Below, piece by piece: positions 38,941-46,872 of a DNA stretch of 64,000 nt. How positions within the stretch are numbered: the first letter of the stretch is position 1; every line of letters begins with the position of its first letter. This DNA is from Plantactinospora soyae (GTDB lineage: Bacteria > Actinomycetota > Actinomycetes > Mycobacteriales > Micromonosporaceae), in contig NZ_JADBEB010000001.1 in assembly GCF_014874095.1 (NCBI RefSeq), forward strand, positions 3,286,001 to 3,350,000. The letters are read 5' to 3'. The notes beneath the pieces are model-generated. The model was given only the letters and a program-made list of their open reading frames with translations. It did not search any database and was not told where the DNA came from. The position numbers were made by a program, and so were the translations under genes.

Positions 38941-39456
38941 GGGGTTTTCGTGCCTTTCAGCATGGGGGCGCCCCGGCTCCGGGCGAGCACGGGGCGCTGG
39001 TTCGGGGTTCGGGCTGCGTCCGGTCCGGCACAGTCCGGGGCCGACTGTCATCAGCCGCCGGTCGGCCGAACGCTGCGTGAAGCGTAGGCATCCGGCCGGA
39101 CACGAATGGCGGGCTGACGCCGTCCAAAAAGGTCAAATATTCTTCAATTGATCACTAGCTGACTTCGGTCGTCGGCGGATTGTTCGAGCAGGCCGCAGCG
39201 GCGTTGCCACCAGGGGCGGCCGGACACCTACCACCCGTCAGGGACAGGAACGGCCGGTTGTCCACAGGACCCTCTCTTGTCCACAGGACCGTCGGTCCGG
39301 CGTTGCCGGCGGATGGCCGTACGGGCAGTGTCGGAGGGGCGCAGCGCCGTCACCTTTCTGATCCGGGCCAGCGGGATCCGGGCATCTGACGCGAGTCGGG
39401 AGTGACGTGCGGGGTGCGCCGCCCGATCCCGCCCCGCCGTCGTACCGGAGCAGCCC
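38941..39456. other. Intergenic stretch with AT-rich patch and two DnaA-box-like sequences
   Basis: About 515 bases without a convincing gene. An AT-rich patch (about 39125-39165, including CAAATATTC) stands out against the GC-rich background. TTGTCCACA occurs at 39258-39266 and again at 39277-39285, each followed by GGACC. The patch may be the promoter of the minus-strand pair, or part of an old replication origin. Confidence 0.5.
39258..39290 (+). repeat. Two direct TTGTCCACAGGACC repeats (DnaA-box-like)
   Basis: Exact 14-bp copies at 39258-39271 and 39277-39290, period 19. The first nine bases match the actinobacterial DnaA box TTGTCCACA. A third, weaker copy TTGTCCACG occurs near 39690. 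Confidence 0.6.
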
Positions 39457-39804
39457 ATGACCCGTCGTTTCCCGTTCTCCGAGGAGAGCGGCGTTCCCAC
39501 CGTCGGCCGCGAGCCGGACGGCTCCGCCCACTCGCTGTGGCCACCTCGTCGTCGACGAACCGACTCCGTCGACCCGCTGGCTCCCGTCCGGCACGGGTCC
39601 GGAGGGTCCGGCCTTCCCGGTCATCGCGTCGACTCGCCCTTTGGCCATCCCGACGACTCCTACGACGGTCGCGGGCCGGTCCGGGCGGCGTTGTCCACGC
39701 TCGACCTCCGGCTCGGCGCCATGCCGGCGCGGAGGGCGAGACTGCTCGCGGGACACCGCAGGGTCCTTCCGACCGCCGGCCTCCTGCGTGGTGAACGGCG
39801 GTGA
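39457..39804 (+). CDS. Hypothetical protein, Arg-rich
   Basis: A 115-residue frame starting MTRRFPFSEESGVPTVG, with GGAG six bases upstream and strong third-position GC. It contains a polar Arg/Ser/Pro-rich first half and a short helical segment VRAALSTLDLRLGAMPARRARLLAGHRRV. No family, signal peptide or membrane segment recognised. An overlapping opposite-strand frame is less convincing because it has poorer start context. Could be a real accessory-region gene or chance. Confidence 0.4.
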   Translation: MTRRFPFSEESGVPTVGREPDGSAHSLWPPRRRRTDSVDPLAPVRHGSGGSGLPGHRVDSPFGHPDDSYDGRGPVRAALSTLDLRLGAMPARRARLLAGHRRVLPTAGLLRGERR

Positions 39805-39820
39805 AGACGGTGTGGGGCGA

Positions 39821-40327
39821 TCAACCGCCCGTCAACGGCGTTGGCGGGCCGTATCCGCGACGAATCCGTGCCCGTAGGCATCGCTGCACGGACCCACCCG
39901 GGCGTCGGCGGCGCGGCGGCAGCGGTCCCGTCGCGCAAAACACCCGGGTCGACCCTGTCCGCTCGCTAACGGAAGATCCCGTTGCGATGAAGATCGCGGC
40001 GAGCGCTGCGGCGAGTGTCGCGATGGTGTCCGGCATTGCGCCGGATGCCACCCAGACGCTGAGAATGATCGCGGGCGGCACCGTCGCGCCGATCCGGGGC
40101 GCCATCCTTGTCGGCAGTTGCGACGGCAGGAGAACCTGCCCACCGAAGCGCCACGTCCACAACGGCCTGAACGACATGCGACATTTTATTTCACCCTCAT
40201 CTTCATCGTGTGGTTCGCCTCGGATATCGGCGGCGTATCCCCTGGGGTTGGGTTGACTATCCGGGTTCGCGGGGTCGGTCAGATCCACGTGATCCGACGG
40301 TTCCGGTTGGCGGGGAGGTTCCGTCAC
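39821..40327 (-). CDS. Hypothetical membrane protein
   Basis: A 168-aa frame starting at GTG 40327 (VTEPPRQPEPSDHVDL), with AAGGAAAGG seven bases upstream. The acidic, polar N-terminal 45 residues precede one or two hydrophobic segments (IGATVPPAIILSVWVASGAM and TIATLAAALAAIFIATGSS, about 75-115). An Arg/Pro-rich tail follows. No family recognised. It converges on the hypothetical gene at 39457. Its domain plan (hydrophobic pair, then short polar tail) is like that of the 83-aa protein at 38689. Confidence 0.45.
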   Translation of the reverse strand: MTEPPRQPEPSDHVDLTDPANPDSQPNPRGYAADIRGEPHDEDEGEIKCRMSFRPLWTWRFGGQVLLPSQLPTRMAPRIGATVPPAIILSVWVASGAMPDTIATLAAALAAIFIATGSSVSERTGSTRVFCATGPLPPRRRRPGGSVQRCLRARIRRGYGPPTPLTGG

Positions 40328-40945
40328 TTGATTGCCTTTCCTTCCGACTACATGGGCGACCAGCCCGGCGCGACCACTGTGTGTATCTGATGTATCACGG
40401 ACCATACAGCCGCACCCCCGGAGACTGCATCAAGCGCCAGGTCTCGGCGCGTTGCCGGATCGAAACCGGCATTCCGGGTATTACTGGTCTACCTGACAGT
40501 GCGCGCCTATCTCTCTAACGCCCACAAATGACCGGTTGTATTGCGAGTGAACGCGAATGAGGCCAAGGGTTGTTTCAGAATGAAAAGATCGCCGGCCCGA
40601 TCCTGAGTATGAACTTCTCGGATGTGTCAACCTCGGCGGGAGCAGTCGCACAAACTGTCCGTCAATATGTCCCGTGGGCAACGAGAGTCAACTTGGCGAC
40701 AGTCTTGATCGGTGAACAGAGATTAGCTTCCTGCGGACCATCGCATCCAATGCTGCGGCTACCGAAGAAACGCAATAATCACTCGGGTGACGCCGTTCCG
40801 CGTCGCCGAGCTTCCAAACGACAACCCGACGACGACCCAGCACCCGAAGGGAATATCGTGATCGAACCGGGAACTGTGCCCCGCGACCAGAGACATCCCT
40901 GGCCCGCAGGATCACACCCCGGACGCGATGCGAAGGACCTCGCGC
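40328..40945. other. Low-GC stretch without a clear gene, upstream of the RHH gene
   Basis: About 620 bases whose composition is visibly less GC-rich than the rest of the window. Open frames exist on both strands, but none has a good start or recognisable product. Near its end, a 31-codon frame from GTG 40858 with AAGGG upstream ends at 40953, overlapping the RHH ATG by eight bases. The composition suggests acquired or decayed DNA. Confidence 0.5.
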
Positions 40946-41269
40946 ATGACTGACGACCACGCCGACGCCGCCATCCGGTCGACCTCGCTACCCGAGATCC
41001 CCGCCGCCCGCGACCGCCCGGCCGACCCGCCGAACTCCGACCCGGCAACGGACGCCGGACGCGGCCTGGTGCGGATGACCTTCAACCTCACCCCCCGCGC
41101 CGCGGATGCTCTCGACTCTGCCTGCGCGAAGACCAAGGACACCAAGACCGACACGATCAACCGGGCCCTCGTCGTCTACAACGTCGTACTCGACCTCATC
41201 GAGCAGGGCGGCGGAAAGCTCACCCTCCAGCACCCGGACGGACGGACCGACACCGTCCACCTCCTCTAG
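40946..41269 (+). CDS. Ribbon-helix-helix (CopG-like) DNA-binding protein
   Basis: A 107-aa protein starting MTDDHADAAIRSTSLP, with GAAGGA eight bases upstream (ATG 40928 is an alternative). A polar 50-residue N-terminus precedes the RHH unit: LVRMTFNLTPRAADALDSA forms the beta strand and helix, and DTKTDTINRALVVYNVVLDL the second helix. LTLQHPDGRTDTVHLL follows. The pattern is common in actinobacteria, where such proteins are often solitary. It could be an antitoxin-like or element-borne regulator; no toxin gene is adjacent. Confidence 0.75.
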   Translation: MTDDHADAAIRSTSLPEIPAARDRPADPPNSDPATDAGRGLVRMTFNLTPRAADALDSACAKTKDTKTDTINRALVVYNVVLDLIEQGGGKLTLQHPDGRTDTVHLL

Positions 41270-41338
41270 GTCATCCGCTCTGTCGGCTCCGACCGGCAAG
41301 GACCGGCAGACCTGCGAGGTCCGGAGCCGAGCCTCGTG

Positions 41339-41367
41339 TTGCGGGGATATTTAGTTGTCCTTATAGT
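41339..41367 (+). promoter_or_regulatory. Promoter of the cellulase gene
   Basis: TTGCGG (41339-41344), 17 bases, TATAGT (41362-41367): spacing is ideal and the -10 near-consensus. Expected start is near 41374, giving a leader of about 65 bases with a GC-rich hairpin (GGCCGGC...GCCGGCC, about 41389-41412) before the GTG. Confidence 0.65.
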
Positions 41368-41375
41368 TCGACAAC
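41354..41375 (+). promoter_or_regulatory. Operator candidate overlapping the cellulase -10
   Basis: A perfect inverted repeat GTTGTC-N10-GACAAC whose spacer contains the TATAGT -10. Position implies repression by a dimeric regulator. It is not the CebR-type box (TGGGAGCGCTCCCA) known from Streptomyces cellulose genes. Confidence 0.55.
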
Positions 41376-41437
41376 AATTGATGGCTGGCCGGCCGGGTGC
41401 GCCGGCCGGCCGCCACCATCGAACCCGGAGGACTCCC

Positions 41438-42829
41438 GTGAGACGTATCCGCATGGCGCTCCTGCTGGTCGGGCTCGTGACGGCGGTCGCGGCGGCTCCG
41501 GTGGCGGTGGCCGCCCAGGCGGCGACCCCGACCGCGGCCTTCGTGAAGATCTCCCAGTGGGCGTCGGGCTGGGAGGGTCGCTACACCATCACCAACGGCG
41601 GTGGCACCGCGATCACCTCCTGGCGGGTGGAGTTCGACCTGCCGGCCGGTACGACCCTCGGCTCGTACTGGAACGCGACGCTGACCAGCAGCGGTCAACG
41701 CCACACCTTCGGCAACCTGTCCTGGAACGGCCGGATCGCCCCCGGTTCCTCGCTGACCTTCGGATTCATCGGTACGGGTTCCGGCGCCCCGAACGGCTGT
41801 CGGCTCAACGGCCAGCCCTGCGGCGGCGGCACCGAGCCCACCCCGACCCCGACGGTCAGCCCGACCGTCGTCCCGCCGACGGTTCCGCCGGGCGGGCTTA
41901 CCCCGGTGGCGGCGAACGGCCAGCTCCGGGTCTGCGGCCGGCAACTCTGCAACGCCGCCGGCAAGGCGATCCAGTTGCGGGGCATGAGCACGCACGGCCT
42001 CCAGTGGTACGCCAACTGCGCCACCTCCGGCTCGCTGGACGTCCTGGCCCGGGAGTGGCAGGCCGACGTACTCAGGATCTCGATGTACGTCCAGGAGGGC
42101 GGCTACGAGACCGACCCGCGTCGCTTCACCGACCTGGTGCACAACTACATCGAGCTGGCCACCGCGCGCGGGATGTACGCCATTGTCGACTGGCACATGC
42201 TCAGCCCCGGTGACCCGAACTACAACCTCGACCGGGCGCGTACCTTCTTCGCGGAGATCGCCGACCGGCACCGGGCCAAGAACAACGTGATCTACGAGAT
42301 CGCGAACGAGCCCAACGGGGTGGCCTGGAGCGCCATCAAGAGTTACGCGGACCAGATCATCCCGGTGATCCGTACCCGGGACACCGACGCGGTGGTGCTG
42401 GTCGGCACCCCGGACTGGTCGTCGCTCGGCGCCTCCGGCTCCGGTGGCGGGGCGGACGTCATCGCCGCCAGTCCGGTCAGCGCCGGCAACGTGATGTACG
42501 TCTTCCACTTCTACGCCGCCTCGCACGACGACTACTACCTGGACACCGTTCGGGCGGCGGCGGACCGGCTGCCGTTGTTCGTCACCGAGTTCGGCACCCA
42601 GGACTACTCCGGCGACGGCCCGAACAACTTCACCATGGCGCAGCGCTACCTGGACCTCTTCGCCAGCAGGAAGATCAGCTGGGTGAACTGGAACTTCTCC
42701 GACGACTTCCGCTCCGGCGCGGTCTTCACCACCGGCACCTGCGCGGCCGGCCAGTTCGGCGGTACCGGCCGGCTCAAGGAGGCGGGCGTCTGGATCCGGG
42801 ACCGGATCCGTACCCCGGACGATTTCTGA
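41438..42829 (+). CDS. Secreted endo-1,4-beta-glucanase: CBM2 plus GH5
   Basis: Hydrolyses internal beta-1,4 links of cellulose outside the cell. The 463-aa protein starts at GTG 41438, with GGAGG six bases upstream. A signal peptide of about 28 residues (to VAVAAQA) precedes a family 2 carbohydrate-binding module (about 33-125; WASGWEGRYTITNGGGTAI and FGNLSWNGRIAPGSS). A Pro/Thr linker follows, then a GH5 domain from about residue 160. The acid/base is Glu291 (YEIANEPNG) and the nucleophile Glu384 (FVTEFGTQD). The CBM precedes the catalytic domain. Control is probably through the inverted repeat on the promoter. Confidence 0.93.
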   Translation: MRRIRMALLLVGLVTAVAAAPVAVAAQAATPTAAFVKISQWASGWEGRYTITNGGGTAITSWRVEFDLPAGTTLGSYWNATLTSSGQRHTFGNLSWNGRIAPGSSLTFGFIGTGSGAPNGCRLNGQPCGGGTEPTPTPTVSPTVVPPTVPPGGLTPVAANGQLRVCGRQLCNAAGKAIQLRGMSTHGLQWYANCATSGSLDVLAREWQADVLRISMYVQEGGYETDPRRFTDLVHNYIELATARGMYAIVDWHMLSPGDPNYNLDRARTFFAEIADRHRAKNNVIYEIANEPNGVAWSAIKSYADQIIPVIRTRDTDAVVLVGTPDWSSLGASGSGGGADVIAASPVSAGNVMYVFHFYAASHDDYYLDTVRAAADRLPLFVTEFGTQDYSGDGPNNFTMAQRYLDLFASRKISWVNWNFSDDFRSGAVFTTGTCAAGQFGGTGRLKEAGVWIRDRIRTPDDF

Positions 42830-42843
42830 GCATCGGGTCCGAC

Positions 42844-42879
42844 GGCGTTCCGGCCGGCCGCGCGGCCGGCCGGAACGCC
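42844..42879. terminator. Bidirectional terminator after the cellulase gene
   Basis: A perfect 16-bp stem GGCGTTCCGGCCGGCC/GGCCGGCCGGAACGCC with a GCGC loop. It lies between the convergent cellulase and secreted-protein genes. Confidence 0.8.
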
Positions 42880-42911
42880 TCGACTACCCTGCGGGAGCGG
42901 TGACCCGCAGG

Positions 42912-43847
42912 TCAGGCGTGGAAGTGGATCGTGCCCTTGAGCACCCTCGGGTCCTCCGGGCTCGGATACTCCGTGCACTTCAGGGTGAAGGTGGCCGACA
43001 GTGCCACCGGCTCACCGTCGGGACCGTACTCCAGTTCCTTGATGGTGAAGGTGCCCGTCGTCGGCCGACAGGAGAAGCCGTCGACCGACAGGCCCGGCTC
43101 TGCCTGGCTGGGCGAATCGATCGGCTGGGCATTGCGGTACGTCCGCCCGGCGGTCAGTTGCTCGCCCTGCGGCGGCGCGAACTCGACGATCGCCGACCGG
43201 CGGTCGCCCGACACACCGAATCGCAGTGAGTCGGACCAGAAGGTCTGGGCCCAGAAGGTGCTGGTGGCCCCGCGGAAGGTGTGCGAGGGCGCGGTCTCCG
43301 GCTGCTCGTCGGCCAGCGTGTAGCGGTACGACAGCGGGGTGGCCCGGTATTTCAACGTACCGGTCACCGCCGGCTCGGCCGGGGAACAGCGCCGGACGAA
43401 CGTCGCGTCCAGCATGCTGATCGTGCCGGTGCCGTCGAACGCGATCTGGTGGATGGTGAACTTGCCGTGCACCGTGTTGCAACCGCTGCTCTGGTAGGAG
43501 ACGTCAAGGCCGGGCGCACGACCGCTCTGGAAGCCGGCGCGCTCGGCGTTCGGGTAGTTGCCCGGATGCAACTGCTCGCCGACCGGCGCGGCGAACGACA
43601 TCGACCAGTAGGTGCTTCCGGCGTAGACGTTGATGCGGTTGATGGCACCGTCACGGAGGCTCTGGAAGCGGGCCTCGGGCTCGGTGAGGACACCGGTCAA
43701 CGGCTCACCGTCGGAAACACCGATCGACCAGGACAACGAACTCTCGGCAACCGGGGCCGCGCTCGCCGGCCCGGCCACCAGCAGCGATCCGGCGACAGCC
43801 AGGGCCGATGCGCCGGCGAGCAGCCGCCGTCTGAAGAGGCTGGACAT
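42912..43847 (-). CDS. Secreted protein of unknown function with two related domains
   Basis: A 311-aa exported protein. ATG 43847 with GGGGGAAG upstream gives signal peptide MSSLFRRRLLAGASALAVAG ending at ASAAPVA. Two halves look homologous: about residues 35-160 and 175-311. Each has a GEQLxxGxxYxNAxxxxxxS segment, a PGLxVxxxxxxC cysteine, GxFTIxxxxxxxxG, then (L/S)xATFxxxC. Both thus carry a likely disulfide pair, and the fold looks all-beta. I do not recognise the family. It converges with the cellulase gene, so a role on the cell surface or in polysaccharide environments is possible but unproven. Confidence 0.75.
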   Translation of the reverse strand: MSSLFRRRLLAGASALAVAGSLLVAGPASAAPVAESSLSWSIGVSDGEPLTGVLTEPEARFQSLRDGAINRINVYAGSTYWSMSFAAPVGEQLHPGNYPNAERAGFQSGRAPGLDVSYQSSGCNTVHGKFTIHQIAFDGTGTISMLDATFVRRCSPAEPAVTGTLKYRATPLSYRYTLADEQPETAPSHTFRGATSTFWAQTFWSDSLRFGVSGDRRSAIVEFAPPQGEQLTAGRTYRNAQPIDSPSQAEPGLSVDGFSCRPTTGTFTIKELEYGPDGEPVALSATFTLKCTEYPSPEDPRVLKGTIHFHA

Positions 43848-43970
43848 AGTCTTCCCCCATGTCTGATGTGGATGGTGCCCGCCAGCGTAGTTAGCGGCAT
43901 CAACAGCGGGCGCCGGGGGCGCTCCTGATCGGTACACCGGCGGCCACGATGTCCGCCCGAACCACAGGTG

Positions 43971-44021
43971 TTAGGAGGGGGCCCTTCTTCTACAGAAAAC
44001 GATAAGAAGGGGCCCTTCCTT
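43971..44021 (-). terminator. Large hairpin, terminator of the ABC operon
   Basis: GGGGGCCCTTCTT (about 43977-43989) faces AAGAAGGGGCCCTTCC (44004-44019) with one mismatch and a 14-base loop. It sits six bases beyond the stop of the ABC operon's last gene. Confidence 0.65.
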
Positions 44022-44026
44022 CAACC

Positions 44027-45130
44027 TCAGCCGAGTGCGAGAGCGACGGGGAAGGGGCGGAGCTGGAGCCGGACGGGGGTGTTCGGGGGGAGGGTGGCCA
44101 GGCGGTCGCTGTCGACCTGGGCGACGACCAGGGTGCCGTCCGGGAGCGTGACGGTCACCCGGCTGATCGGGCCGAGGAAGCTCGCCGCGAGGACCCGGGT
44201 GCTGCTCTCGCCGGTCGGGTCGGGGAGGACGTCGACCGCTTCCGGGCGGACCAGGGCGGTCACCGGGAAGTCGGCGCCGGGCGGTGCGCTGGCGGGGTCG
44301 ACCAGGGGGAGGGTCTGGTCGAGGATGCGTACGGCGCCGTCCGGCGCGGTCCGGGCGGGTATCCGGTTGCTGAGTCCGACGAAGTCGGCGACGAACGCGC
44401 TCGCCGGGCGCAGGTAGATCTCGGCCGGCGTCGCGAGCTGTTCCAGCTGGCCGCCGCGCATCACCCCGACCCGGTCGGCGACGGCGAGCGCCTCCTCCTG
44501 GTCGTGCGTGACGAACAGGGTGGTGGTGCCGACCTCCAGCTGGATCCGGCGGATCTCGTCGCGGAGCTGGACCCGCACCTTGGCGTCGAGGGCGGAGAGC
44601 GGCTCGTCGAGCAGCAGCACCCGGGGCTGGATGGCGAGGGCGCGGGCCAGCGCGACCCGCTGCTGCTGGCCGCCGGAGAGCTGGTGCGGATAGCGGTCGC
44701 CGTGCGCCGCGATGCCGACCAGGTCCAGCATCTCGCCGGCCCGCTGCCGGCGCTGCCCGCCGGGCCGGCCGCGCAGCCGCAGCCCGAACTCGACGTTCTC
44801 CCGCGCGGTCAGGTGCGGAAAGAGGCTGTACGCCTGGAAGACCATTCCCATCCCGCGCCGGTTGACCGGCCGGTCGGTGATGTCCTCACCGTCGACCAGC
44901 ACCCGGCCGGAGTCGGCCTCCTCCAGCCCGGCGAGTACCCGCAGCGCGGTGGTCTTGCCGCAGCCGGACGGCCCGAGCAGGGCGACCAGTTCGCCCGGGG
45001 CGAGTTCCAGGTCGAGCCCGGCCAGCGCGTGGGTGTCGCCGAAGCTGCGGTGCAGCCCCTCGAGACGTACCGGCACACCCTGGCGGGCTGCTGGTTCGCC
45101 CGGCGCGGTGGCGAGGGTGGACGCGGTCAC
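44027..45130 (-). CDS. ABC transporter ATP-binding protein (Fe3+/polyamine/phosphonate type, with TOBE domain)
   Basis: A 367-aa ATPase starting at GTG 45130 (VTASTLATAPGEP), with AAGGAG upstream and overlapping the permease stop. Walker A is GPSGCGKTT, the Q-loop FQAYSLFPHLTARENV, the signature LSGGQQQRVALARAL, and Walker B LLLDEPLSALD. The C-terminal 120 residues form a TOBE-type regulatory domain (VRPEAVDVLPDP, FLGPISRVTVTLPDG). It belongs to the PotA/FbpC-like group energising importers. It is the last gene of a four-gene operon. Confidence 0.92.
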   Translation of the reverse strand: MTASTLATAPGEPAARQGVPVRLEGLHRSFGDTHALAGLDLELAPGELVALLGPSGCGKTTALRVLAGLEEADSGRVLVDGEDITDRPVNRRGMGMVFQAYSLFPHLTARENVEFGLRLRGRPGGQRRQRAGEMLDLVGIAAHGDRYPHQLSGGQQQRVALARALAIQPRVLLLDEPLSALDAKVRVQLRDEIRRIQLEVGTTTLFVTHDQEEALAVADRVGVMRGGQLEQLATPAEIYLRPASAFVADFVGLSNRIPARTAPDGAVRILDQTLPLVDPASAPPGADFPVTALVRPEAVDVLPDPTGESSTRVLAASFLGPISRVTVTLPDGTLVVAQVDSDRLATLPPNTPVRLQLRPFPVALALG

Positions 45131-45951
45131 GAGGTCTCCTTCGGGGAGGTCCGGCGCCGGCCGCCGCCGACGAGGGAGAGCAGTAGCAACAGGACGAACG
45201 CCAGCACCAGCGCCGCGAGCGAGACCGCCACCGACATCGTCGCGCTGCTCTTGCCGAGCAGGTTGACCGCGACCTGGAGGTTGGTCCGGTTGAGCAGGGA
45301 GGCGATGGTGAACTCGCCGAGCACCAGGGCCACGGTGAGGAACGCCGCCGAGAGCACCGCCGAGCGGATGTTCGGCAGCACCACCCGCCAGATCACCGTC
45401 GTCCAGCCCGCGCCGAGGCTGCGGGCCGCCTCGGCGAGCGTCCGGACGTCGATCGCGGACAGGCCCGCGTCTACCGAGCGGTACGCGTAGGGGAGGACCA
45501 GGATGGTGTACGCGAAGGTGAGGGTCAGCGACGATCCGCCGAGCAGGTACGTCACCCAGGCGTAGACCGGGGCGAGCCCGACCACCAGCACGATCGCCGG
45601 GATGGTCAGCGGCAGCAGACAGAGGAACTCCACCACCCGACGCAGCCGGGGCAGCCGTAGCCGTACCCAGATCACCGTCGGGACCAGCAGGACCAGGGTG
45701 AGTCCGACGGTGAGCAGTACCTGCCCCAGCGAGGCGGCGATCCCGGTGGCGAGGTCCGGATAGGTCTGGCTGAGCTTCGGCCAGTCGGCCAGCAGCCGCC
45801 AGGTCTCCAGGCTGAAGCTGCCGCCGGTGCCCCGGGTGGTGAACTCCAGCATCGCGAGCAGCGGCAGCAGGAAGAAGACGCCGAGCACGCCGAGGACGAT
45901 CCACCGGAACAGGCGCTGGCGCCGGGCGCGGCGCCGGATCACCCCAGCCAT
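45127..45951 (-). CDS. ABC transporter permease (PotC/FbpB-like)
   Basis: A 274-aa permease with six or so membrane helices. Start ATG 45951 lies within the end of the preceding permease gene, a 13-base overlap. The EAA loop reads LAEAARSLGAGWTTVIWRVVLPNIRSAVLS. It pairs with the 308-aa permease to form the membrane channel of the importer. Its stop overlaps the GTG of the ATPase gene. Confidence 0.9.
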   Translation of the reverse strand: MAGVIRRRARRQRLFRWIVLGVLGVFFLLPLLAMLEFTTRGTGGSFSLETWRLLADWPKLSQTYPDLATGIAASLGQVLLTVGLTLVLLVPTVIWVRLRLPRLRRVVEFLCLLPLTIPAIVLVVGLAPVYAWVTYLLGGSSLTLTFAYTILVLPYAYRSVDAGLSAIDVRTLAEAARSLGAGWTTVIWRVVLPNIRSAVLSAAFLTVALVLGEFTIASLLNRTNLQVAVNLLGKSSATMSVAVSLAALVLAFVLLLLLSLVGGGRRRTSPKETS

Positions 45952-46865
45952 TTCGCACTCCGCTTCTGGAGCAGCGCGTAGAGCCACATGACGATGGCGA
46001 CCACCACGATCATGCCGAGCGCCATCGCCTTGCCCAGGTTCTGCTGTCCGAGGACGACCTCGCTGGTCAGCGCCCCGCGGATCTGGAGCGGCACGATCGG
46101 GCTGCCCTGGCTGACCAGCGCGGCCGCGGTCGCGTACGCCGAGAAGGAGTTGGCGAACAGCAGCAGCGTGGCGCCGAGGAACGGCGGGGCGAGCAGCGGC
46201 ATCGCGACCATCCGCCAGTACTGCCAGGTCGACCCGCCCAGGCTCGCCGCCGCCTCCCGCCACTGCGGCCGGATGCCGTCCAGCGCGGGCAGGAAGACGA
46301 TCACCATCAACGGAATCTGGAAGTAGGTGTAGACCAGCAGCAGACCGGGGAGTTCGAACAGCCAGACGCCGGAGGCGTAGATGTCGACTCCGACACGGTC
46401 GCGCAGGAACTCGGTGACGAAGCCGCTCAGCCCGATCGTGGCGATGAAGGCGAAGGCCAGGGTCACCCCGCCGAACTGGGCGAGTACGCCGGAGGCCGCC
46501 GTCACGACCCGGCGGAGCAGGCCGTCCGGTTTCGCCGTCACCAGGGCGTACCCGAGCAGTGCGCCGAGCACCGCGCCGACCAGTGCGGTGACGGCGGAGA
46601 GCAGGATGCTGCGCCCGAAGGCGGTCAGGATGTACGAGTCGCCGAGCCGGGCGACGTTGTCGAGGGTGAAGCCGCCGCTGTCGCCGGTGAACGCCCCGAT
46701 CGCCACCACCAGGGTGGGGATGGCGAGGAACACGACCACGTACGCGAAGAACGGGACGACGCCGAGCAGCGCGCCCCCGGGGAGCCTGATCCGGCGCCGG
46801 GCCGGGAGGGGCCGGACCCCGGGCGCGGGCGCCACGGGGTCCGGGTGGTGCGTTACGAGCGCCAT
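45939..46865 (-). CDS. ABC transporter permease (PotB-like)
   Basis: A 308-aa permease starting MALVTHHPDPVAPAPGV. A 30-residue cytoplasmic N-terminus leads into six helices; the first is LGVVPFFAYVVVFLAIPTLVV. The EAA loop is WREAAASLGGSTWQYWRMVAMPLLAPPFLG. It lies seven bases after the binding-protein stop, with little ribosome-site sequence, so it is probably coupled. The partner permease, ATPase and binding protein are adjacent, making a complete importer. Confidence 0.9.
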   Translation of the reverse strand: MALVTHHPDPVAPAPGVRPLPARRRIRLPGGALLGVVPFFAYVVVFLAIPTLVVAIGAFTGDSGGFTLDNVARLGDSYILTAFGRSILLSAVTALVGAVLGALLGYALVTAKPDGLLRRVVTAASGVLAQFGGVTLAFAFIATIGLSGFVTEFLRDRVGVDIYASGVWLFELPGLLLVYTYFQIPLMVIVFLPALDGIRPQWREAAASLGGSTWQYWRMVAMPLLAPPFLGATLLLFANSFSAYATAAALVSQGSPIVPLQIRGALTSEVVLGQQNLGKAMALGMIVVVAIVMWLYALLQKRSAKWLG

Positions 46866-46872
46866 CGTGGGA

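Noticed and set aside
39238-39756. 172-codon minus-strand frame opposite the hypothetical gene at 39457
   Set aside because: Poor start context and product composition; the plus-strand frame has a ribosome site and better codon pattern, though neither is certain.
40570-40953. 127-codon plus-strand frame in the low-GC region
   Set aside because: No ribosome site, no recognisable product, and codon use unlike a gene; only its last 31 codons (from GTG 40858) were kept as a possible mini-frame.
41339-41437. CebR box for cellulase control
   Set aside because: No TGGGAGCGCTCCCA-like sequence occurs upstream; the only clear dyad is GTTGTC-N10-GACAAC.
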